From NCBI GenBank assembly GCA_964478415.1, contig CAYZII010000004.1, positions 3,685 through 67,684 of the forward strand: a stretch of 64,000 nt of DNA, given 5' to 3'. The DNA is from Sulfuricystis sp964478415 (lineage in GTDB: Bacteria; Pseudomonadota; Gammaproteobacteria; Burkholderiales; Rhodocyclaceae). Under the pieces are notes generated by a model. That model had not been told where the DNA came from and ran no database searches. It was given only the letters and a program-made list of their open reading frames with translations. The stretch's first letter is position 1. Each line of letters begins with the position of its first letter. Positions 1 to 7,990 of this stretch are shown piece after piece. The position numbers and the translations under genes were made by a program.

Positions 1-430
1 CGCCTACGATACCGAGCGGATCGGCATTGCCGTTCGTGCCGGCATGGACGATATTGATGCCCAACTCGTAACTGCCGTCTTTGCCGAAATCGATCGCGAA
101 ATCGCCGGCCCCGTAGCTGTTGCTGGAGGGCTTTTGAAGCGTCGCAGGGTTATGGCCGGTTGCCAGAGCGATGAAAAGTTTTCCGCCACTCATTTGGGCG
201 TAGAGCGCCTCGACATCGTAGGCCTGACCACCCCAGCCGGGATTCAGGTAATAGGCGCCGCTACCCGTTTGATCTTCGATCGTGACATGGATACCGCTAG
301 CGGGCACCCATGTCATGGGATTGACACCCCAGTCGGAAAGATTGCCATCGATCGTGATCGCGCCGGCCGGTGAGCCCCAGAACGCAGTCATCACGATGCC
401 GGCAGCGGCGTATTTCTTGAGCAAATTCAT
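1..430 (-). CDS. Secreted protein, N-terminal part (runs off the window)
   Basis: The reading frame is open from an ATG at 430 to the left edge, giving 143 residues of an unfinished protein. It starts with a clear signal peptide: MNLLKKY, then a hydrophobic stretch, with likely cleavage after SPAGA near residue 24. The mature protein begins ITIDGNLSDWG, a motif often seen at the start of exported beta-sandwich domains. The rest is rich in Gly, Asn, Tyr and Asp, as in extracellular adhesive proteins. GGAG lies 6 bases before the ATG. A sigma-54 promoter lies just upstream, a layout known for PEP-CTERM/exosortase substrates in floc-forming betaproteobacteria. The C-terminus that would carry a sorting signal is outside the window, so that assignment is only inferred. 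Confidence 0.7.
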   Translation of the reverse strand, partial: MNLLKKYAAAGIVMTAFWGSPAGAITIDGNLSDWGVNPMTWVPASGIHVTIEDQTGSGAYYLNPGWGGQAYDVEALYAQMSGGKLFIALATGHNPATLQKPSSNSYGAGDFAIDFGKDGSYELGINIVHAGTNGNADPLGIVG

Positions 431-466
431 ACGGCACTCCATCAAAACATGCGATGCCGCAACCGG

Positions 467-482
467 AGCACAAATCGTGCCA
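467..482 (-). promoter_or_regulatory. Sigma-54 (RpoN) -24/-12 promoter
   Basis: On the minus strand the sequence is TGGCACGATTTGTGCT. The consensus is TGGCACG-N4-TTGCW, so only one conserved base differs (G for the first T of the -12 box), and the GG-to-GC spacing of 10 bases is exact. Transcription would start near 455, about 25 bases before the ATG of the secreted protein at 430. An activator site was not identified. Confidence 0.75.
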
Positions 483-684
483 GATTTATATTTTTACATG
501 TTGTCAGTATGTTACAAGATCGTCAGCTCCATGATCATTATTTATCTGTCTTTTTTTCGACACCCGATGTAAATCTTTCGACGGCCCCATCGGCGTGACG
601 GGGAGATGGCCGCACGACTTGAGGATTTCGTCTCGAGGACGGATCAGTTCAGCCAGCTCATTTGGCCAGGGTCACGGAACGTCA

Positions 685-2433
685 TCAACGCCTGCCTCTG
701 ACTCTACTTGTTTCACCGCGCTTCGCACCGACAGTCTGGCGCCGCGTGGAAAGTGACTTACCCCCCTCCCCCGCCTGGGCAGGACGGATCTTCAGAGGCA
801 ACTGCCTAACCCGGGTGCGTTTGAGCGTGGCGAGCACATCGGCAGGCAGTGCCGGCAGTTCGACTGTGCTGTAGTCGTCGAACAGGTTGATCTGGCCGAT
901 CAGTCGGCCATCGATGCCGCCCTCGTTGGCAATCGCCCCGACGATTTCTTTCGGCAGCACACCGTGTTTTCTGCCGACTTCGATGCGATAGCGCATCAGC
1001 GGAGCAGCGGTGAAATCGCGCTGGACCACGGGTTTCTCGCGCCGCTGGCGCGTCTTGGCTTGCGCCGGTTCGAAAATCGGCGCTGGCGACACGGCACCCT
1101 CGACGTCTTCGCCGCCCTCTGGCTGCAACGGCCGCTCACGCTGGGCAAGATAGGCCAGCGCAGCGGCGATCTGCCGGGTGGCCAACCCGTCTTCGCTTTC
1201 CATGCGCCGCACCACGTCATAGAAGAAGTCGAGGTTCTCGCTGGCCAGGGTGTCGATCACCTGCTGGCGGAATTGCTGCACGCGCCGTTGCGTGACTTCA
1301 CCGCGCGTCGGCAGCCCCACCGGCTCGATCGGCTGACGCGTCGCGCGTTCGATCGCCTTGAGCATGCGCATCTCGCGCGGACTGACGAACAGGATCGCCA
1401 CCCCCGCCCGCCCGGCCCGGCCGGTGCGGCCGATGCGATGCACATAGGCTTCGGTGTCGTAGGGAATGTCGTAGTTGATCACGTGGCTGATGCGCGGCAC
1501 GTCGAGGCCGCGCGCCGCGACGTCGGTGGCGACGACGATGTCGAGCGCCCCTGCTTTCAGACGTTCGATCACCTGTTCGCGCAAGCCCTGTGTCATGTCC
1601 CCATTGAGCGCTGCAGCCTCGAAGCCACGCGCTTCGAGACGTTCGGCGAGCTCGACGGTGGCCGTCTTGGTGCGCACGAAGACGATCGCGGCTTCGAAAT
1701 CCTCTTCGACCTCGAGCAAGCGGGTCAGCGCCTCGAGCTTGTCGGCGCCGGTGACTTTCCAGTATTTCTGCCGGATCGTCGCCACCGTCGCGGTCGCGGC
1801 ACGAATCTTCACCTGTTCGGGATTGCTGAGGTAGCGCTGGGCGATGCGGCGGATCGCTTCCGGCATGGTTGCCGAAAAGAGCGCCGTCTGGCGCTCTGCA
1901 GGAAGGTGCTGGAGTATCCACTCGACCGCGTCGATGAAGCCCATGCGCAGCATTTCATCGGCCTCGTCGAGCACGAGGGTGCGCAATCGGCTTAAGTCGA
2001 GACTCCTGCGCTCGAGATGATCCATCACGCGGCCGGGCGTGCCAACGATCACTTGCGCGCCACGCGACAACGCGCGTAATTGGATCACCATGCTCTGGCC
2101 ACCATAGAGCGGCAGCACATGGAAGCCAGGCATTTGATGGGCATATTTCTGAAAGGCTTCGGCAACCTGGATCGCCAGTTCGCGTGTCGGCACCAGGACC
2201 AGCGCCTGCGGATGCTTGTCGCCCAAATCGAGTCGCGCCAGGATCGGCAAGGCGAAAGCTGCCGTCTTGCCGGTGCCGGTCTGCGCTTCGCCGAGCAGGT
2301 CGCGACCGGCCAACAGATGCGGAATGCAGGCCGCCTGGATCGGCGAGGGGGTTTCATAGCCTATCTCGCCAAGGGTGGCGATGAGCGGCGCAGGCAATTG
2401 CAGGGCCGCGAAGGAATCTAACGTCTGTGTCAT
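685..2433 (-). CDS. deaD: DEAD-box ATP-dependent RNA helicase, DeaD/CsdA type
   Basis: Unwinds RNA duplexes with ATP, with expected roles in ribosome assembly and mRNA turnover, especially in the cold. The 582-residue protein has all helicase motifs in order: motif I AQTGTGKT (50-57), PTREL, TPGR, DEAD (156-159), SAT (187-189) and HRIGRTGR near 330. After the second RecA lobe comes a DbpA/CsdA-like RNA-binding domain (about 485-555, with KEIVGAIANEGGIDG), then a basic tail ending RVRGRR. Length is close to E. coli DeaD (629). The segment joining the helicase core to the RNA-binding domain contains one copy of the dispersed 26-bp repeat (1073-1098), read there as GAVSPAPIF. No strong ribosome-binding site precedes the ATG. 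Confidence 0.9.
   Translation of the reverse strand: MTQTLDSFAALQLPAPLIATLGEIGYETPSPIQAACIPHLLAGRDLLGEAQTGTGKTAAFALPILARLDLGDKHPQALVLVPTRELAIQVAEAFQKYAHQMPGFHVLPLYGGQSMVIQLRALSRGAQVIVGTPGRVMDHLERRSLDLSRLRTLVLDEADEMLRMGFIDAVEWILQHLPAERQTALFSATMPEAIRRIAQRYLSNPEQVKIRAATATVATIRQKYWKVTGADKLEALTRLLEVEEDFEAAIVFVRTKTATVELAERLEARGFEAAALNGDMTQGLREQVIERLKAGALDIVVATDVAARGLDVPRISHVINYDIPYDTEAYVHRIGRTGRAGRAGVAILFVSPREMRMLKAIERATRQPIEPVGLPTRGEVTQRRVQQFRQQVIDTLASENLDFFYDVVRRMESEDGLATRQIAAALAYLAQRERPLQPEGGEDVEGAVSPAPIFEPAQAKTRQRREKPVVQRDFTAAPLMRYRIEVGRKHGVLPKEIVGAIANEGGIDGRLIGQINLFDDYSTVELPALPADVLATLKRTRVRQLPLKIRPAQAGEGGKSLSTRRQTVGAKRGETSRVRGRR
1073..1098 (+). repeat. Dispersed 26-bp repeat, copy in deaD
   Basis: Full match to the family: AAAA, core TCGGCGCTGGCG, variable AC, then ACGGCACC. 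It lies antisense to deaD, in the linker between the helicase core and the RNA-binding domain. Confidence 0.8.
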
Positions 2434-2462
2434 GGGAATGCCCGTTCTATGACGGGTGCGGT

Positions 2463-2489
2463 GAAAAAGAAAGCGCTGCCTGGCAGCGC
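2463..2489 (-). terminator. Rho-independent terminator of dadA
   Basis: On the minus strand GCGCTGC and GCAGCGC pair (7 bp, 3-base loop, 2473-2489) and are followed by TTTCTTTTT. It lies 16 bases past the dadA stop codon and separates dadA from deaD. Confidence 0.8.
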
Positions 2490-2504
2490 ATCGACATTAT
2501 GCCC

Positions 2505-3752
2505 TCAAATCGCGTAGGGCGCCGGATCGATCGCCGGTTGCCGCCCGGCGATCAGGTCGGCGATCAGCTGGCCGGAGCCGACCGCCATGGTCCAGCCCAG
2601 TGTACCATGGCCGGTGTTGACGAACAGGCGCGCAATGCGCGTCGGCCCGATCAGCGGCACATTGCCCGGTGTGGCTGGGCGCAGGCCGGCCCAGCGTTCG
2701 ATGGCTTCGTCCTGGAAGACAAGACGGGGGAAAATCTGTCGCACCCGGTACACCAGCGCCATGATGCGCTGCGGATTGAGGGATACGTCGTAGCCGGTGA
2801 ATTCCGCGGTACCGGCCACGCGCAGCCGCTGCCCAAGCCGCGAGATGACGATCTTCATCCCGTCGTCGGTGAGGCTGACGCTCGGCGCTGGCGCATCGGC
2901 AGTCAGCGGAATGGTGATCGAATAGCCCTTGGCCGGATACACCGGCAAGCGAATACCCAAAGGCCGCAACATGAGCGGTGAATAACTGCCCAGCGCGACG
3001 ACGCAGGCGTCAGCCTTGATGCGTTCGCCGCTGGCCAGACGCACGGCGGTGAAACGCTCCCTTTCCGTCTCAAGAGCCAAGATTGGTGCGCCAAAGCGGA
3101 AGACGACGCCACGACTGACGCAATGCGCTGCCAACGCTTCCACGAAACGCCGTGCATCGCCGGACTCATCGTTGGACGTATAAGTGCCACCGACGATCGG
3201 CACGCTCGAATCTTTCAGCGCCGGCTCGATTTCCAGACATTCGGCGGCCGACTTGACGAGACGCTCGCACCCATAGCGGCGCATCAGTTCGGCCTGCGGG
3301 ATCGCATGCGCGAATTCCCGGGAATCGGTGTAGTAATGCAGGATGCCGCGTTCCAGACAGTCGTACTCGAGTCCCAGCTCGCGCCGCAAGGTTTTGAGCC
3401 GTGCGCGGCTGTCGAGCGCAAGCGCAAGGATCGCACGGATGTTCGCGCGCGTGCGCTGCGGCAGACATTCGACCAGAAAACGCAGGCCCCATGCCCATTG
3501 GTGCGCATCGGCGCGCAGCCGCCACAAAAGCGGCGCATCCTCGCGTCCCAGCCAGCGCAACACCATCAGTGGTGCCGCCGGATTCGCCCACGGCTCGGCA
3601 TGGCTGGTGGAAATCTGCCCGCCGTTCGCGAAGCTGGTCTCGCGCGCCGGCTGAGGTTGGCGTTCGACCACGACCACTTCGTGACCATCCCCGGCCAAAT
3701 GCCAGGCCGAGGCGACGCCGATCAATCCGGCGCCAAGCACTAGAATACGCAT
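2505..3752 (-). CDS. dadA: D-amino acid dehydrogenase, FAD-dependent
   Basis: Oxidises D-amino acids such as D-alanine to keto acids, passing electrons to the membrane quinone pool. The 415-residue protein opens with the FAD-binding strand MRILVLGAGLIGVASAW (GxGxxG). It contains the DadA-typical stretch ETSFANGGQISTSHAEPWAN near residue 40 and ends with the second FAD-contact motif NTGHGTLGWTMAVGSG. E. coli DadA has 432 residues. No alr/dadX gene is adjacent. A degenerate copy of the dispersed repeat falls within the gene at 2878-2903. It is transcribed alone and ends at a clear terminator. Confidence 0.9.
   Translation of the reverse strand: MRILVLGAGLIGVASAWHLAGDGHEVVVVERQPQPARETSFANGGQISTSHAEPWANPAAPLMVLRWLGREDAPLLWRLRADAHQWAWGLRFLVECLPQRTRANIRAILALALDSRARLKTLRRELGLEYDCLERGILHYYTDSREFAHAIPQAELMRRYGCERLVKSAAECLEIEPALKDSSVPIVGGTYTSNDESGDARRFVEALAAHCVSRGVVFRFGAPILALETERERFTAVRLASGERIKADACVVALGSYSPLMLRPLGIRLPVYPAKGYSITIPLTADAPAPSVSLTDDGMKIVISRLGQRLRVAGTAEFTGYDVSLNPQRIMALVYRVRQIFPRLVFQDEAIERWAGLRPATPGNVPLIGPTRIARLFVNTGHGTLGWTMAVGSGQLIADLIAGRQPAIDPAPYAI
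2878..2903 (+). repeat. Dispersed 26-bp repeat, degenerate copy in dadA
   Basis: The 12-base core TCGGCGCTGGCG is exact, but both flanks are weak (ACGC before it, TCGGCAGT after the variable pair). Listed as a probable degenerate member. Confidence 0.4.
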
Positions 3753-3796
3753 CGAGTGTTCCTGCCCATCGAATCGCGGACATTATAGGCAGCCCG

Positions 3797-4336
3797 ATGA
3801 AGCTTCTCTTCGATCTGTTTCCCGTCATCCTGTTTTTCATCGCCTACAAGGCCGCCGACATCTATGTCGCGACCGCTGTGGCGATCGTCGCCACCTTTGC
3901 GCAGATCGGCTGGGTGCATTTCCGGCATGGCAAAGTCGACAAGATGCTCTGGGTCAGTCTCGTACTGATCATCGTCTTTGGCGGCATGACACTGCTGCTG
4001 CACGATCCGACTTTCATCAAATGGAAGCCGACGATTCTGTATTGGCTCTTCGCTGTAGTACTGGTGGGCTCCGCCTGGCTGTTCGACAAGAACCTGATGC
4101 GCAGCATGCTCGGCCAGCAGATGAGCCTGCCGGAAACGGTCTGGGCCCGCCTCAATCTCGCCTGGGCGGGCTTCTTTGCCTTGCTCGGGGCGCTGAATCT
4201 CTATGTCGCCTACACCTTCAGCGAGGAAGCCTGGGTGAATTTCAAGCTGTTCGGCGGCATCGGCCTGATGCTCGTCTTCGTCCTCGCGCAGGGGGTGATG
4301 CTCGCCAAGTACCTCGAAGAAGACAAGGAGCCCTGA
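3797..4336 (+). CDS. yciB: Inner-membrane septation protein YciB (IspZ)
   Basis: A 179-residue polytopic inner-membrane protein with about five hydrophobic segments, linked in the family to cell-envelope synthesis and septation. It opens MKLLFDLFPVILFFIAYK, the characteristic start, and contains KPTILYWLFA and the ending LAKYLEEDKEP. The ATG at 3797 is the family start; only 44 bases separate it from the divergent dadA, so both promoters share that space. The stop overlaps the next start (TGATG), so it heads the run yciB-yciI-bolA-ppiC typical of Betaproteobacteria. Confidence 0.9.
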   Translation: MKLLFDLFPVILFFIAYKAADIYVATAVAIVATFAQIGWVHFRHGKVDKMLWVSLVLIIVFGGMTLLLHDPTFIKWKPTILYWLFAVVLVGSAWLFDKNLMRSMLGQQMSLPETVWARLNLAWAGFFALLGALNLYVAYTFSEEAWVNFKLFGGIGLMLVFVLAQGVMLAKYLEEDKEP

Positions 4337-4635
4337 TGCTTTATCTGATCCTCGGCAACGACACGCCCAACAGTCTCGACAAGCGCCGCGCCGCCCGTCC
4401 GGCCCATCTCGCCCGTCTCGAAGTCCTCAAGGCCGAGGGTAGACTCATCCTCGCCGGTCCCTGCCCGGCCATCGACAGCCCCGATCCCGGCCCGGCCGGC
4501 TTTACCGGCAGCCTGATCGTCGCCGAATTCGACTCTCTTGCCGAAGCGGAAAGCTGGGCGAAAGCCGACCCTTACGTGGCCGCCGGCGTTTATGCCGACG
4601 TGATGGTCAGGCCCTTCAAGAAGGTTTTGCCATGA
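4336..4635 (+). CDS. YciI-like protein
   Basis: A 99-residue member of the small YciI/YCII ferredoxin-like alpha/beta family. It has a beta-strand start (MLYLILGNDTP), a helix with RPAHLARL, a central GRLILAGPCPA strand and a C-terminal FDSLAEAESWAKADPY helix. His and Asp residues common to the family are present, but the biochemical role is not established. It overlaps yciB by one base and bolA by four (ATGA), so the three are translationally coupled. The paralogue naming within the family is uncertain, so no symbol is given. Confidence 0.8.
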   Translation: MLYLILGNDTPNSLDKRRAARPAHLARLEVLKAEGRLILAGPCPAIDSPDPGPAGFTGSLIVAEFDSLAEAESWAKADPYVAAGVYADVMVRPFKKVLP

Positions 4636-4898
4636 ACACCGTCGAGCTGATCCGCGCCCGCCTGGCGACACTTTCTCCCAGCGAACTCGACATCCGTGAC
4701 GACAGCGCGCAGCATGCCGGGCACGCCGGCAGCAAAGAAGGCGGTCATTACGCGATCCGGATCGTCGCGCCCTGCTTCGCCGGCCTGTCGACATTGCAAC
4801 GTCACCGGCTGGTGTATGATGCCATCGGCGATTTGCGTGCGCAGCGCATTCATGCGTTGAGCATCGTTGCGAAAACCCCCGAAGAAACCCGTCCCTGA
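4632..4898 (+). CDS. bolA: BolA-family protein
   Basis: An 88-residue BolA/IbaG-fold protein. In this family the protein partners monothiol glutaredoxin in iron-sulfur trafficking and some members bind DNA. Visible hallmarks are LDIRDDSAQHAGH (the His used for cluster ligation), the GGHYAIRIVAPCFAGLS strand-turn, RHRLVYDAIGDL, and IHALSIVAKTPEE, which is the usual C-terminus. It starts four bases inside the YciI-like gene and precedes ppiC by 21 bases, so it is inside one operon. Confidence 0.88.
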   Translation: MNTVELIRARLATLSPSELDIRDDSAQHAGHAGSKEGGHYAIRIVAPCFAGLSTLQRHRLVYDAIGDLRAQRIHALSIVAKTPEETRP

Positions 4899-4919
4899 TT
4901 TTTACCTGGAAGACCTCTC

Positions 4920-5690
4920 ATGAAACGCTCCCTACTCCCCTTAGCCTTTCTGTTTGCTTCCGCCACCGCCCTGGCTGCCGATCCGATCGCCAAGGTGAAT
5001 GGCAAACCCATTCCGTCGAGCCGCGCCGAGGTGCTGCTCGCTCATCAACTCGCCCAAGGCCAGACCAAGACACCGGAACTCGAAAAAGCCGTCAAGGAAG
5101 AACTGGTGCGCCGCGAAGTGCTGGCCCAGGCCGCTAGCGCCAAGGGGTTTGACAAGAAACCCGACGTGCAGGCACAGATGGATCTAGCACGCCAGGGCGT
5201 GCTGATCGGCGCCTATCTGAACGACTACGCGAAGTCGGTCAAGATCGGCGACGAGGAGATCAAGAAGGAATACGACGCGATCAAGAATGCGCTCGGGGAC
5301 AAGGAATACAAGGCCCGTCACATCCTCGTCGACAAGGAAGAGGAAGCCAAGGACATCATCGCCAAGCTGAAAGCCGGCCAGAAATTCGAGGACCTGGCCA
5401 AGGTCTCGAAGGACCCCGGATCCAAGGACAAGGGCGGCGAACTCGGCTGGGCGAACAAGGCCAGTTACGTCGCGCCCTTCGCCGATGCGCTCGTCAAGCT
5501 CGGCAAGGGCAAGTTCACTGAAACGCCGGTGCAAAGCAATTTCGGCTGGCATGTGATCCAGCTCGACGACGTGCGCGAACTGAAGGCCCCGCCGCTCGAC
5601 GAGGTGAAGCCGCAGATCGTCCAGCGGCTGCGCCAGCAGGCCGTCGAGAAACACATCCTCGATCTGCGCGCGAAAGCCAAGGTCGAATGA
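4920..5690 (+). CDS. Periplasmic peptidyl-prolyl isomerase (parvulin/SurA-like)
   Basis: A 256-residue secreted foldase. The N-terminus MKRSLLPLAFLFASATALAA is a signal peptide, cleaved near residue 20. An N-terminal helical chaperone region (about 25-120) precedes a parvulin domain (about 130-225) with KARHILVDKEEEA, GSKDKGGELGW and SNFGWHVIQLDD, the standard rotamase signature. It is expected to catalyse X-Pro isomerisation of exported proteins. GGAAG precedes the ATG by 9 bases. The stop codon TGA runs directly into a copy of the dispersed repeat, which forms half of an 11-bp hairpin. Confidence 0.88.
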   Translation: MKRSLLPLAFLFASATALAADPIAKVNGKPIPSSRAEVLLAHQLAQGQTKTPELEKAVKEELVRREVLAQAASAKGFDKKPDVQAQMDLARQGVLIGAYLNDYAKSVKIGDEEIKKEYDAIKNALGDKEYKARHILVDKEEEAKDIIAKLKAGQKFEDLAKVSKDPGSKDKGGELGWANKASYVAPFADALVKLGKGKFTETPVQSNFGWHVIQLDDVRELKAPPLDEVKPQIVQRLRQQAVEKHILDLRAKAKVE

Positions 5691-5715
5691 AACTCGGCGC
5701 TGGCGGCACGGCACC
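5690..5715 (+). repeat. Dispersed 26-bp repeat after ppiC
   Basis: Full match: AAAC, core TCGGCGCTGGCG, variable GC, ACGGCACC. It starts on the last base of the ppiC stop codon. Confidence 0.85.
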
Positions 5716-5729
5716 CGTTGCCGCCAGCG
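5698..5729 (+). terminator. Intergenic stem-loop built on the repeat
   Basis: CGCTGGCGGCA (5698-5708) pairs perfectly with TGCCGCCAGCG (5719-5729), 11 bp with a 10-base loop. There is no T-run after it, so termination is uncertain; it may only protect the 3' end of the upstream mRNA. Confidence 0.45.
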
Positions 5730-5744
5730 TGAGTCGAAACGCCC

Positions 5745-6572
5745 ATGTTCGATGCCTGGCGCAAATGGCGGTTACGGCACGCCGCCGGGCAACTTCCCAT
5801 CACCGACGCACAATGGCAGGAAGCCGAATGGCACCTGCCGTTTCTCGACCGGCTGAGCGCTGACGAGCGGCAACGACTGCGCGGCTTGGCCCGCGAGTTT
5901 ATCGCCAGCAAGGAATGGAGCGGCGCCCAGGGTCTGCGGCTCACCGCCGGGATTCAGCTGTCGATTGCATTACAAGCCTGCCTGCCGATTCTGAACCTCG
6001 GCCTCGACTGGTATGACGGCTGGGTGGGCATCGTCGTCTACCCCGGTGACTTCGTGATCCCGCGTCGCGTCGTCGATGCTGACGGCATCGTGCATGAATA
6101 CCACGACCCCGTGCTCGGCGAAGCCTGGGAAGACGGGCCGGTGCTATTGTCGTGGTTCGACGATCCGGGCGAACCAGGCGATGTCAGCATCGTCATCCAT
6201 GAATTCGCTCACAAGCTCGACATGACCAATGGCGCGGTCGATGGCATGCCACGCCTGCATCAAGGCATGTCAGCCGCTGACTGGCGTGCTGCCTTCTTGC
6301 CCGCATACGAAGATTTCTGCGCACGCGTCGAGCAAGGTGAAGAAACCGACATCGACCCTTACGCAGCCGAGCATCCGAGCGAATTCTTCGCCGTGACGAG
6401 TGAAGTCTTTTTCGAAGCCCCCGCGCTGCTGAACACCACCTACCCCGCCGTCTATCGGCAATTGAGCGCGTTCTATCGTCAGGATCCGCTCGGCGGAAAA
6501 TCTCTCGATGTTGCGTCGCAGCATTTTCAAGGTCAGAATACCGCCCACGTTCGCACCGAGTCCGAGCCATGA
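5745..6572 (+). CDS. mtfA: MtfA-type zinc peptidase
   Basis: A 275-residue cytoplasmic metallopeptidase of the MtfA family, known in E. coli for binding the glucose repressor Mlc and having aminopeptidase activity. The zinc motif HEFAH is at 152-156 (context VSIVIHEFAHKLDMTNG), and the probable third ligand Glu is in HPSEFFAVTSEVFFE near 215. Also present are VYPGDFVIP and the C-terminal YRQLSAFYRQDPL. Length matches E. coli MtfA (265). Its stop overlaps the next start by four bases. Confidence 0.88.
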   Translation: MFDAWRKWRLRHAAGQLPITDAQWQEAEWHLPFLDRLSADERQRLRGLAREFIASKEWSGAQGLRLTAGIQLSIALQACLPILNLGLDWYDGWVGIVVYPGDFVIPRRVVDADGIVHEYHDPVLGEAWEDGPVLLSWFDDPGEPGDVSIVIHEFAHKLDMTNGAVDGMPRLHQGMSAADWRAAFLPAYEDFCARVEQGEETDIDPYAAEHPSEFFAVTSEVFFEAPALLNTTYPAVYRQLSAFYRQDPLGGKSLDVASQHFQGQNTAHVRTESEP

Positions 6573-7981
6573 GCCAAGATTTCATCGACACGATCGAAAA
6601 CCGCACTTTCGACGAGATCCAGGTCGGCGATTCCGCCACGCTAACGCGCACGCTGCGTGCCGAAGACATCCAGATGTTCGCGATCATTTCCGGCGACATG
6701 AACCCGACCCACGTCGATCCGGAATATGCGCGCTCCTCGCAGTTTCGCGAAGTCGTCGGTCATGGCATGTGGGGAGCGATGCTATTCTCGAACATTCTCG
6801 GCACGCAGTTTCCCGGCCCGGGCACCGTCTATGTCGATCAGAACCTGCATTTCGACCGCGCCGTGCGCATCGGCGACACACTCACCGCCACCGTCACCTG
6901 CAGCCGCAAGTTCCCACACCACCATCACATCCTGTTCGATTGCCGCTGCACTAACCAGGATGGCGAGCTGGTCATCAGCGGCACGGCGGAGGTGATCGCG
7001 CCGACCGAAAAGATCAGGCGCGCCAAGGTGCCGCTGCCGGAAATCAGACTCTCGGCAACGAGAACCGCCCGCTACGAGCACCTGCTGGAGATCACACAGG
7101 GGCTGACGCCCATCGCGATGGCCGTGGTGCACCCCTGTGATGCCGAATCGCTGAAAGGAGCGCTGCTAGCGCGCGATCGCGGTCTGATCGAACCGACACT
7201 GGTCGGTCCGGAAAAGCGCATCCGGGCACTCGCCGACGAGCTCGGGCTGAATCTGTCCGGCTGCCAGTTCCTCGACGTGCCGCACAGTCATGCCGCGGCG
7301 GAAGCCGGCGTGGCCCTGGCGCGCGAAGGTCTCGTCGAGGCGCTGATGAAAGGCTCGCTGCATACCGACGAGCTGATGAGCGAAGTGGTCAACAAGGCCA
7401 CGGGACTACGCACCGACCGGCGCATCAGCCATGTCTTCCTAATGGATGTGCCGACCTATCCTCGTCCGCTGTTGATCACCGATGCCGCCGTCAACATCGC
7501 ACCCGATCTCGAAACCAAAATCCACATCGTGCAAAACGCGATCGACCTTGCGCGTATGCTGAAGATTCCCGAGCCAAAAGTGGCGATTCTTGCAGCAGTC
7601 GAAACCGTCAACCCAAAAATGCAGGCCACCCTCGATGCCGCCGCATTGTGCAAGATGGCCGACCGCGGACAGATCAAGGGCGGCATCCTCGATGGCCCGC
7701 TCGCCTTCGACAACGCGATCTCGGTCGTTGCCGCGCGCACCAAGGGTATCAAGTCGCCGGTCGCCGGCCAGGCCGATATCCTGCTCGTGCCAGACATCGA
7801 ATCGGGCAACATGCTCGCCAAGCAACTCGAATATCTCGCCGATGCGCTTGCCGCCGGCATCGTGCTCGGCGCGCGCGTGCCGATCGTACTCACCAGCCGT
7901 GCCGATTCGGCGCAGACGCGCACCGCCTCGACCGCGATCGCGGTCGTGATGGCCCATTGCAAGCGTGTCAACTGCCGATGA
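6569..7981 (+). CDS. MaoC-like hydratase / phosphate acetyltransferase fusion
   Basis: A 470-residue two-domain protein. Residues 1-140 form a MaoC/(R)-enoyl-CoA hydratase hot-dog domain with the catalytic signature ISGDMNPTHVDPEYAR and VGHGMWGAM. From about 160 onward it is a phosphotransacetylase/phosphotransbutyrylase domain, recognisable by DAESLKGAL, the MKGSLHTDELM stretch and GQADILLVPDIESGNMLAKQL. The second domain should convert acyl-CoA and phosphate to acyl-phosphate. Acetate kinase follows immediately, so acetyl- (or short acyl-) phosphate to ATP is the likely joint output. The fusion is a known architecture. The start overlaps the mtfA stop (ATGA). Confidence 0.88.
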   Translation: MSQDFIDTIENRTFDEIQVGDSATLTRTLRAEDIQMFAIISGDMNPTHVDPEYARSSQFREVVGHGMWGAMLFSNILGTQFPGPGTVYVDQNLHFDRAVRIGDTLTATVTCSRKFPHHHHILFDCRCTNQDGELVISGTAEVIAPTEKIRRAKVPLPEIRLSATRTARYEHLLEITQGLTPIAMAVVHPCDAESLKGALLARDRGLIEPTLVGPEKRIRALADELGLNLSGCQFLDVPHSHAAAEAGVALAREGLVEALMKGSLHTDELMSEVVNKATGLRTDRRISHVFLMDVPTYPRPLLITDAAVNIAPDLETKIHIVQNAIDLARMLKIPEPKVAILAAVETVNPKMQATLDAAALCKMADRGQIKGGILDGPLAFDNAISVVAARTKGIKSPVAGQADILLVPDIESGNMLAKQLEYLADALAAGIVLGARVPIVLTSRADSAQTRTASTAIAVVMAHCKRVNCR

Positions 7982-7990
7982 GTGTGCGGC

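Noticed and set aside
964..1995. 343-codon open frame on the plus strand within deaD
   Set aside because: Antisense to a helicase with all motifs; Arg/His-rich composition typical of a shadow frame in GC-rich DNA.
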